Of a DNA stretch of 5,163 bases, positions 1-5,163 are shown one piece after another. Both the position numbers and the translations under genes were made by a program. Each line of letters opens with the position of its first letter. Position 1 is the stretch's first letter. Below the pieces are notes generated by a model. It was not told the DNA's origin. It saw only the letters and a program-made list of their open reading frames with translations, and made no database searches. The stretch comes from Candidatus Aminicenantota bacterium (GTDB lineage: Bacteria; Acidobacteriota; Aminicenantia; Aminicenantales; Aminicenantaceae), in the NCBI GenBank assembly GCA_016926925.1, contig JAFGNQ010000388.1, positions 1 through 5,163 on the forward strand, read 5' to 3'.

Positions 1-2
1 AA

Positions 3-119
3 GGCTGCTGCAGCGGCAAGAAAGCGGCCCATGAAGCTGTAGTGAAAGACAGCGAGCCACCCCAATCTAATCCGGGCTGTAACGAAGCCGATGCGGCAAG
101 ATCGGCTCACCGAAGGTAA
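3..119 (+). CDS. C-terminal fragment of an upstream gene (partial, product unknown)
   Basis: Frame 3 is open from the left edge through 38 sense codons to TAA at 117-119. The tail is hydrophilic, begins with a Cys-Cys pair (GCCSGKKAAHEAVVKD), contains a third Cys about 17 residues later (NPGCNEAD) and ends in basic residues (SAHRR). Its stop codon sits exactly at the left foot of a terminator-like hairpin, which is where a gene end is expected. About half of the third codon positions are G or C, unremarkable for this window. I do not recognise a family. The clustered cysteines could be metal-binding or redox-active, but that is a guess. Frame 1 offers a shorter alternative ending in TAG at 40-42 (RKRPMKL). 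Frame 3 is preferred for its length and fit to the terminator. With so few codons, non-coding sequence remains possible. Confidence 0.42.
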   Translation, partial: GCCSGKKAAHEAVVKDSEPPQSNPGCNEADAARSAHRR

Positions 120-173
120 AAACTGCCAATGATATGAATTGAACTCTTCTGTAGTGAAGTGTCGGCAGTTTTT
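118..173 (+). terminator. Probable intrinsic terminator after the upstream gene (possible leader attenuator)
   Basis: AAAAACTGCC at 118-127 pairs perfectly with GGCAGTTTTT at 164-173. The 36-nt interior can form a smaller hairpin (CTTC at 146-149 with GAAG at 156-159, extended by C144-G161 and A143-T162 across one mismatch). The right arm ends in five T residues followed by ATAAAT, a normal Rho-independent terminator layout. It begins inside the stop codon of the upstream reading frame. Only 32 nt separate it from the protease start codon, so it also lies where a 5' leader attenuator would be. The plain reading is termination of the upstream gene. Confidence 0.6.
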
Positions 174-193
174 ATAAATAATTCAGGTTATTT

Positions 194-200
194 AGGGAGG
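194..200 (+). promoter_or_regulatory. Ribosome binding site of the Tricorn-like protease
   Basis: AGGGAGG is a near-consensus Shine-Dalgarno sequence with 5 nt between it and the ATG at 206. It fixes this start codon, which is also the one that gives a complete signal peptide. Confidence 0.85.
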
Positions 201-205
201 TATTC

Positions 206-3200
206 ATGAAAAGAATCTATCCAGTCGCATTGCTATTCCTATGTGCGGTGTTTGTCTTTCCCCTATCGGCCGTCGATACGAAGGACACACTGCTGCTCCA
301 TCAGCCGGCCATAAGTGCCAACAAAATCGCCTTCGTTTATGCCGACGACCTCTGGACTGCGAATATCGATGGTTCAGAAGTACGGCAGCTGACCACAGAC
401 GAGGGGGTCGAGACGTCTCCTGCATTTTCACCGGATGGAAAATGGATTGCCTTCAGTGCCCAGTATGACGGCAACCTGGACGTATTTCTGATTCCGGCCG
501 AAGGCGGAATCCCCAAGAGGCTGACCTGGCATCCTACACCGGATATCGTCCGCGGCTTTGCTCCGGACGGCAAGTCCGTGATATTCATCTCAAACCGAGA
601 TCAAGGAGCAGGGACAGGGTTTCCTTTCCTCCAACTTTTTTCAGTCTCAGTCAATGGAGGTTTTCCCGAGAACCTGAAGCTTCCGAGCGCCTTCTTCGCC
701 ACATTTTCCCCAGACGGCAAACACATTGCCTATACTCCCCGCCCACCCGCCTATGAGGAATGGAAGCACTACCGCGGAGGTACGACTTCCCGAATTTGGC
801 TGATCGACATGTCCGATTACTCTGTCGTCCAAATTCCCCAGCCCGAAGGCCGATGCAACGATGCCCATCCCATGTGGTTAGGCGACAAGATCTACTTTCT
901 CTCGGATCGAGAGGGAGAATTCAACCTCTTTGTTTTCGATACAAAATCTGAAAAAATCCAGCAGTTGACTTCATTCAAAGATTTCCCCATTATCGATGCT
1001 TCAGCTTCGGGTACAAAGATTCTCTTCGAAAGGGAGGGCTATCTCAATCTCTACGATATACAGCAAGGGCAAAGCACCAAGTTGACCATAGGCGTGGCCG
1101 CCGACCTTCAAGAGGTGCGGCCGAGGTATGTCAAGGGGCCTCAGTATATCCGCAACGGCGACATCTCTCCTTCTGGATCCAGGGCCGTCCTCGAATTCCG
1201 CGGCGAGATCATCACCGTTCCCGCGGAAAAAGGAGACCCCCGAAACATCACAGAAACTCAGGGGGCTAACGAGCGCTATCCGGTTTGGTCTCCGGACGGG
1301 AAATGGATCGCCTATTTCGGCGACGCCTCAGGTGAGTACGAGCTCTTCATCGCCCCTCAAGACGGAAAGGGCAAAGCAAGGACGATCAAGCCGATCGGTT
1401 CGGGCTTTTACTACAACCCTGTTTGGTCGCCGGACAGCAAGAAGATCGCTTATCGCGACTATGCCCAAAATTTCTACCTGGTTGATGTCGCCTCAGGCGA
1501 CATCAAAAAGATCGCCAATGAACCTCATTTGGGCATAGACGGGATGTACTACGCCTGGTCGCCCGATTCCCAGTGGATTACCTATACATTGCAAACTCCG
1601 GCCTATCTGCAGCGGGTTTATCTCTATTCCTTAAAGCAGGACAAATCCTATCCGGTTACCGATGGTCTGAGCGACGTCACCAATCCTGTCTTCGACAAGA
1701 GCGGCAAATACCTTTACTTCTTCGGATCGACCGACTCCGGTCCGGTCAAGGACTGGTTCGCCATGTCGACAGCGGATATGGAGATGAAAAACGGCCTCTA
1801 TATGGCAGTGCTCAAGAAGGGAGAGCTGTCACCGCTGGCCAAAGAGAGTGACGAAGAAAAGGTAGCGGAGGAAAAGAAAGAAGAGCCGAAAAAAGACGAG
1901 GCCAAAGCAGGAAAAGAGGAAAAACCGGAGAAAAAAGAAGAAGGTGTCGCCATCGACATCGAAGGCATCGATCTGAGAATTCTGTCCCTTCCAGTTGCTC
2001 CCGGCCCGTACGACAACCTCCAAGCGGGTGATGAAGGGCAGATTTTTTATCTGGAATTCCCGATATTGGGAATGGCGCTGGCTCTTCAGGGACCGCCTTC
2101 GGCAAAACTGAATAAGTTCGATCTCAAGACCAAAAAATCCGAAACAATTGCCGAAGGAATCATGGACTACAAAATATCCGCCGACGGCAAGAAATTGCTC
2201 TACCGGACAATGGGTATGGCAGGCATCGCGCCCACTGCGGGCAAAATTCAACCCGGGCAGGGGAAGCTGAACATTGAGGCCATCGAAGTCCGTATCGTTC
2301 CCAGAGCGGAATGGCAGCAGATCTACAAAGAAGGGTGGCGGCTGAACAGGGATAGCTTTTATGCCACCAACATGCACGGTGCAGACTGGAACGCGGTCTA
2401 CACCAAGTACGAAAAGTTTATCCCCCACCTCGCCTGCCGCAACGATTTAAACCGTGTTTTCACCTGGATGGGCAGCGAGCTGGCGGTCGGGCACCATTTT
2501 ACCGGCGGCGGAGATTTCCTCTTTCAGCCCAAGCGAGTCCCAGGGGGTCTTCTCGGTGCCGACTATGCCCTCGAAAACGGCCGTTACAGATTTAAAAAAG
2601 TCTACGGCGGATTGAACTGGAATCCCGACATGAGGTCTCCACTAACAGAGCCCGGTGTCGATATCGCTGCCGGTGAATACCTCCTGAAAGTCAATGGAGA
2701 GGAGCTCTCGGCTGCGGATAACATCTTCAGCAAATTCGAAAACACTGCCGACAAGATCGTGGAAATAGCGGTTGGACCCAATCCTGACGGCACAGGATCA
2801 CGCACCGTTTCCGTAGTTCCTATCAGGGATGAGGGCACTCTGAGGCACCGTGATTGGCTGGAGGGAAACATCGCCAAAGTCGATAAGGCCACCGGAGGAC
2901 GTGTTGCATATGTCTATGTGCCCAACACGACCCTACATGGCCACATTTATTTCAAGCGCTACTTCTATCCCCAAGTGGACAAAGAGGCGATTATCGTGGA
3001 TGAACGGTACAACGGGGGCGGTCAGGTGGCCGATTACTACATCGACCTGCTCCGGCGTCCCTACATCGCCCACTGGCACACGCGGTACGGAGAGGACATC
3101 AAAACTCCGAATGCCTCCATTCAGGGTCCGAAGGTCCTGCTCATCAACGAACTGGCAGGATCGGGTGGAGATCTCTTTCCCTACATGTTCCGCAAATTCA

Positions 3201-3505
3201 AACTCGGCAAGCTGATCGGGAAGAGAACCTGGGGCGGTCTCGTTGGAAACCTCAACCATCCGCCTCTAATGGACGGGGGATCTGTTACAGCTCCCAACCT
3301 CGGTTTTTGGACCGAAGAGGAAGGCTGGGCAGTAGAAAATGTAGGGGTTCCGCCGGATATCGAAGTGGAAGAGTGGCCGGCTGAAGTGAATGCCGGACAC
3401 GATCCCCAGCTCGAGATGGCCATCAAGGTCATCATGGAAGAGCTGGCCAAGAATCCGCCGAAGAAGCCGAAGCGGCCGCCTTATCCCGTGCGTGTGAAAA
3501 AGTAA
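206..3505 (+). CDS. Exported Tricorn-like protease, peptidase family S41
   Basis: Predicted serine peptidase of the Tricorn group, which cleaves oligopeptides produced by larger proteases. Length is 1099 aa, close to archaeal Tricorn (about 1070). Residues 1-22 form a signal peptide (basic MKR, hydrophobic core, likely cleavage after PLSA), so the mature protein is probably periplasmic or extracellular; archaeal Tricorn is cytosolic. Residues about 35-300 and 310-690 resemble two beta-propellers, with PD40-type motifs such as FSPDGKWIAF (74-83), FSPDGKHIAY (167-176), WSPDGKWIAY (361-370), WSPDSKKIAY (407-416) and WSPDSQWITY (451-460). A Lys/Glu-rich linker (547-580) interrupts the second propeller. 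The helical C1-type segment (about 695-770) carries His763 in ELAVGHH. A PDZ-like region spans about 775-872. The S41 core has the NGGG loop (936-939), nucleophile Ser986 in NELAGSGGD and Glu1044 in VENVGVPPD. The Ser that precedes the catalytic His in archaeal Tricorn is Gly762 here. The last 15 residues are basic and proline-rich. The gene stands alone between two terminators. Family assignment is firm; substrate and oligomeric state are inferred. Confidence 0.95.
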   Translation: MKRIYPVALLFLCAVFVFPLSAVDTKDTLLLHQPAISANKIAFVYADDLWTANIDGSEVRQLTTDEGVETSPAFSPDGKWIAFSAQYDGNLDVFLIPAEGGIPKRLTWHPTPDIVRGFAPDGKSVIFISNRDQGAGTGFPFLQLFSVSVNGGFPENLKLPSAFFATFSPDGKHIAYTPRPPAYEEWKHYRGGTTSRIWLIDMSDYSVVQIPQPEGRCNDAHPMWLGDKIYFLSDREGEFNLFVFDTKSEKIQQLTSFKDFPIIDASASGTKILFEREGYLNLYDIQQGQSTKLTIGVAADLQEVRPRYVKGPQYIRNGDISPSGSRAVLEFRGEIITVPAEKGDPRNITETQGANERYPVWSPDGKWIAYFGDASGEYELFIAPQDGKGKARTIKPIGSGFYYNPVWSPDSKKIAYRDYAQNFYLVDVASGDIKKIANEPHLGIDGMYYAWSPDSQWITYTLQTPAYLQRVYLYSLKQDKSYPVTDGLSDVTNPVFDKSGKYLYFFGSTDSGPVKDWFAMSTADMEMKNGLYMAVLKKGELSPLAKESDEEKVAEEKKEEPKKDEAKAGKEEKPEKKEEGVAIDIEGIDLRILSLPVAPGPYDNLQAGDEGQIFYLEFPILGMALALQGPPSAKLNKFDLKTKKSETIAEGIMDYKISADGKKLLYRTMGMAGIAPTAGKIQPGQGKLNIEAIEVRIVPRAEWQQIYKEGWRLNRDSFYATNMHGADWNAVYTKYEKFIPHLACRNDLNRVFTWMGSELAVGHHFTGGGDFLFQPKRVPGGLLGADYALENGRYRFKKVYGGLNWNPDMRSPLTEPGVDIAAGEYLLKVNGEELSAADNIFSKFENTADKIVEIAVGPNPDGTGSRTVSVVPIRDEGTLRHRDWLEGNIAKVDKATGGRVAYVYVPNTTLHGHIYFKRYFYPQVDKEAIIVDERYNGGGQVADYYIDLLRRPYIAHWHTRYGEDIKTPNASIQGPKVLLINELAGSGGDLFPYMFRKFKLGKLIGKRTWGGLVGNLNHPPLMDGGSVTAPNLGFWTEEEGWAVENVGVPPDIEVEEWPAEVNAGHDPQLEMAIKVIMEELAKNPPKKPKRPPYPVRVKK
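1844..1945 (+). other. Charged low-complexity linker coding segment in the protease
   Basis: This purine-rich stretch encodes residues 547-580, composed almost wholly of Glu, Lys, Asp, Ala and Pro (for example EEKKEEPKKDEAKAGK). It joins the first five or so blades of the second propeller to the segment starting VAIDIEGIDLRILSLP. From memory of the family, bacterial Tricorn homologues often carry a similar variable charged insert just before an 'IDxEGIxxR' segment. It is likely a flexible, solvent-exposed loop and may vary in length between relatives. Its antisense strand gives a long Phe/Ser-rich open frame that is not a gene. Confidence 0.8.
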
Positions 3506-3510
3506 GTTTG

Positions 3511-3550
3511 AAAGGGGACGGTTCCTATAAAAATCGGAACCGTCCCCTTT
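3511..3550. terminator. Bidirectional terminator; perfect 15-bp inverted repeat, REP-like
   Basis: AAAGGGGACGGTTCC (3511-3525) and GGAACCGTCCCCTTT (3536-3550) are perfect reverse complements around a 10-nt loop (TATAAAAATC). The hairpin lies 5 nt after the protease stop and 6 nt before the stop of the convergent minus-strand gene. It therefore fills the 51-nt gap and can end transcription from both sides. On the plus strand it is followed by TTTTGTTCTT; on the minus strand the T tract is shorter. The A-rich left foot and T-rich right foot are typical of bidirectional terminators. The GGGGACGG...CCGTCCCC core also resembles short palindromes that I recall as dispersed in many bacterial genomes, so it may be one copy of a REP-type element reused as a terminator. 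Confidence 0.8.
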
Positions 3551-3556
3551 TGTTCT

Positions 3557-4906
3557 TCATTGGAATATGCTTCCCCAGCACCTATACGTATTATTGGCAG
3601 TGTTATAAATACTATAGAAATTGAGATATTCGTTCCGGTCATAGTTGAAGGTCATTCCATTGAACTCAAGTTCGTATAGCTTATTCGTGTATAAGTCTGT
3701 CAAAGGGATAGGTGCCCACTTTTTTATTCCATTCTTCGCTTCCAGATTTCCCATATTGTCCATATAAACTCCCCAGAGTTTTCCCCCAACTTGATATTTG
3801 TATTCCTTTGGGATATGTCGATTATATTCCGGAAATACACAAAAATACCTGTTCTCGACAGAATTGTGAACAATCACTCCTGCGGTTTGAAAAGGCGATT
3901 TCTTCGGGACCTCCTGCCACGGCCCCAAAAATTTTCCTGATCGTTCCATGATCCTGTACCGGTTCACGGCATAGATTTGTTCACTGTTCCAGGGACTGTT
4001 GGCCTCGTTCCAGTGAAGTAAAAAGTTGTCATCGGCTGCATTGTACACGGCTGTGACAAGACCGTGTCCGTCTCCTGCCCCACTGGGATGAATAATACCT
4101 CCGCTGCTGTACGGGATATCATAACGGATTTTCCCCCTGAAATTGGTGAACCAGACCACCGGCCTATTCCGCGCTCCCGGCCCATCCTCGCCACTCGTCC
4201 AGAGCAGCCCGTCATCGAGGGGAAGGACTTTTGCATAATGGAGATAATTTCTCATGGACTGCTGCCTGACCTTCCTCTTTTTTACGGCGAAGCTGAAATC
4301 GCCGTTCAGAAGCGAGAGGTATTGGCCGTTCACATAATTGTCCGGATTTTGCCAATCATAATGAACCCAGTGGACCGTATACTGATTGGTGGTTTCTATC
4401 CAATTCACCTGGGGAAAAATAGCTGAACCGGATCCGGTATCAGGCTTTATCTGGATGTAGTCCTCCTCGCCGCCGATCAGCAGTCCGTCACCGCTGAAGA
4501 CCGCCCCATTGATTTCACTGAAATAGTTATCGCCACCGACGAGAAAAAAGAGATTATCCCTGGGATTGAAAACAACATCCATATAACCGACCCAGGAATT
4601 AAAGTCGATGACTTTACGAAAATTTGTAGTCGCCCCTCCTTTTGTATTGTAGAGGCGGGAATAGAGGCGATCGCTTTTTTTACGCCTTTCCAAGACAAAT
4701 ACCACATACCGGTCGATATTGGGATTGTAAATCACGCCGACAACTAAATACGTGCCCGGCACTGCGGGGCAAAGCCGGATTGTCCTCAGGATGTCGTTGA
4801 TGTCGGCGACCGGCTGCTCATCGAAGAGTCCGGCGGAAAGCGAGCCGCCGATAAGAATGATCCCCACAAGCGCGATCAACCATAATAGCCAAATCTTTTT
4901 TTTCAT
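3557..4906 (-). CDS. Secreted protein of unknown function, predicted beta-propeller
   Basis: 449-aa protein that I do not recognise by name. The N-terminus (MKKKIWLLWLIALVGIILIG, then GSLSA) is a clear Sec signal peptide, with likely cleavage after residue 25. There is no lipobox cysteine and no further membrane segment. The mature part is rich in Tyr, Trp, Asn and Gly and shows a degenerate motif of the form hydrophobic-x-N-x3-(D/N)-x-(Y/F) followed by a beta strand: IYNPNIDRYVVF (59-70), VFNPRDNLFFL (112-122), NWIETTNQYTVHW (168-180), VYNAADDNFLLHW (287-299), VHNSVENRYFCVF (346-357) and TFNYDRNEYLNF (419-430), with a weaker copy near 226-240. Spacing is about 53-60 residues, the last one about 73, which suggests a seven-bladed propeller. 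Cys46 and Cys443 lie near the two ends and could form a closing disulfide. No catalytic motif is visible; binding or a surface role is a guess. The start at 4906 is chosen for its Shine-Dalgarno site and signal peptide; an in-frame upstream ATG at 4960 would add 18 implausible residues. The gene converges on the protease gene. Confidence 0.85.
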   Translation of the reverse strand: MKKKIWLLWLIALVGIILIGGSLSAGLFDEQPVADINDILRTIRLCPAVPGTYLVVGVIYNPNIDRYVVFVLERRKKSDRLYSRLYNTKGGATTNFRKVIDFNSWVGYMDVVFNPRDNLFFLVGGDNYFSEINGAVFSGDGLLIGGEEDYIQIKPDTGSGSAIFPQVNWIETTNQYTVHWVHYDWQNPDNYVNGQYLSLLNGDFSFAVKKRKVRQQSMRNYLHYAKVLPLDDGLLWTSGEDGPGARNRPVVWFTNFRGKIRYDIPYSSGGIIHPSGAGDGHGLVTAVYNAADDNFLLHWNEANSPWNSEQIYAVNRYRIMERSGKFLGPWQEVPKKSPFQTAGVIVHNSVENRYFCVFPEYNRHIPKEYKYQVGGKLWGVYMDNMGNLEAKNGIKKWAPIPLTDLYTNKLYELEFNGMTFNYDRNEYLNFYSIYNTANNTYRCWGSIFQ

Positions 4907-5107
4907 GAGCCCTCCTCGAAAAAATCGAAACCGAAATGTCAGATTTGACAGACCACTCATTATCTCTTATTCCGGGAAAACGGACCGGCCTTTCATCACA
5001 GCACTTTTTCCCTTGACAATGATAAAATAGAGAAGAAAAAGAAAACAAGTTTTTTTTTAACCTTTCCTTTGTTTTTGAAGATCGGAAACCAAAAAAGATA
5101 AATATTG
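4907..5107. other. AT-rich divergent intergenic spacer, presumed to hold both promoters
   Basis: This 201-nt spacer separates the divergent minus-strand gene and the gene starting at the right edge, so it should carry promoters in both directions. Seen directly: two exact TTGACA hexamers on the plus strand (4945-4950 and 5013-5018), a plus-strand purine-rich tract (about 5029-5049) and a run of nine T residues (5050-5058). The first TTGACA has a weak -10 candidate TATTCC at 4968-4973; the second has no convincing -10 at normal spacing. On the minus strand GATAAT (4959-4964) is a fair -10 hexamer without a recognisable -35. None is strong enough to call singly. No RNA gene or convincing operator palindrome is seen. 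Confidence 0.4.
4911..4916 (-). promoter_or_regulatory. Ribosome binding site deciding the start of the secreted propeller protein
   Basis: On the minus strand the sequence reads AGGAGG, within GAGGAGGGCTC directly before ATG at 4906. The 4-nt gap after AGGAGG and the signal peptide that begins at this ATG select it over the in-frame ATG at 4960. Confidence 0.85.
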
Positions 5108-5119
5108 ATGGAAGCCTAC

Positions 5120-5163
5120 ATGAAAATGAGTGCTCTGAACGAAAGCCATGCCTTTCTCAAAAA
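5120..5163 (+). CDS. N-terminal fragment of a gene cut by the window end (product uncertain)
   Basis: An open plus-strand frame runs from an in-frame TAA at 5099-5101 to the window edge. Possible starts in this frame are ATG at 5108, 5120 and 5126. The one at 5120 is preferred because GGAAG at 5110-5114 gives a weak Shine-Dalgarno 5 nt upstream; the site at 5108 has none. From 5120 the protein begins MKMSALNESHAFLK. The spacing L-x3-H-x2-L recalls the N-terminus of aminomethyltransferase (GcvT, glycine cleavage T-protein), which usually reads like LxxxHxxLGA before an FAGW motif. With only 14 complete codons this is a hint, not an identification. The gene diverges from the secreted propeller gene. 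Confidence 0.45.
   Translation, partial: MKMSALNESHAFLK

Noticed and set aside
1..117. Structured RNA or riboswitch upstream of the terminator
   Set aside because: I compared it with the remembered cores of RNase P RNA, tmRNA and the cobalamin riboswitch and saw no match. An open reading frame ending at the hairpin explains the stretch better.
232..250. Lipoprotein box around Cys13 of the protease
   Set aside because: The residues before the cysteine (LFLC) do not fit the usual small residue at -1, and the cysteine sits in the middle of the hydrophobic core.
1128..1538. 136-codon plus-strand open frame rich in Ser, Thr and Arg
   Set aside because: It is a frame-shifted reading of the protease propeller region; composition is typical of an out-of-frame shadow.
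1829..2428. 199-codon minus-strand open frame with a Phe-rich C-terminus
   Set aside because: It lies fully antisense to the protease. Its Phe/Ser runs are the reverse complement of the Lys/Glu linker codons, and it has no convincing ribosome binding site or domain.
4064..4426. 120-codon plus-strand open frame opposite the secreted propeller gene
   Set aside because: The minus-strand gene has a signal peptide, a ribosome binding site and internal repeats. This antisense frame has none of these.
4907..4960. Upstream ATG at 4960 as the start of the secreted propeller protein
   Set aside because: It would place MSGLSNLTFRFRFFRGGL before an intact signal peptide and put the strong AGGAGG site inside the coding sequence.
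5042..5075. Hairpin of AAAACAA (5042-5048) with TTGTTTT (5069-5075) as a terminator
   Set aside because: Only seven mostly A-T pairs in a very AT-rich stretch, with no gene ending nearby; likely chance.

Overview
The window looks like an ordinary bacterial chromosome segment of moderate GC content, compact and with strong Shine-Dalgarno sites. It holds two complete genes that point toward each other and a fragment of a probable gene at each edge. The largest gene encodes an exported Tricorn-type S41 peptidase. Such proteins with signal peptides are common in Acidobacteriota, Aminicenantota (OP8) and Bacteroidota. I therefore lean weakly to an Acidobacteriota/Aminicenantota-like organism, from protein style only.

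Layout: Positions 1-119 probably hold the last codons of an upstream plus-strand gene, whose stop codon touches a terminator-like hairpin (118-173). After a 32-nt gap with a good ribosome binding site comes the 1099-aa Tricorn-like protease (206-3505, plus). It has a signal peptide, two beta-propellers of PD40/TolB-like repeats, a charged Lys/Glu linker, a PDZ-like region and an S41 catalytic core. The 51-nt gap to the next gene is almost filled by a perfect 15-bp inverted repeat (3511-3550). This should terminate both convergent genes and also resembles a dispersed REP-type hairpin. On the minus strand (4906-3557) lies a 449-aa secreted protein of unknown function that appears to be a beta-propeller built of about seven degenerate repeats of roughly 59 residues. 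An AT-rich divergent spacer (4907-5107) follows, then the first codons of a probable plus-strand gene cut by the window end.

The genes do not form one operon: the two complete genes are convergent. The shared theme is export and propeller folds, and a functional link between them is not shown. I found no RNA gene, CRISPR array, transposase or phage gene. The most notable points are the altered active-site surroundings of the protease, the uncharacterised secreted propeller and the REP-like hairpin. I do not see strong evidence for an entirely new biological system.
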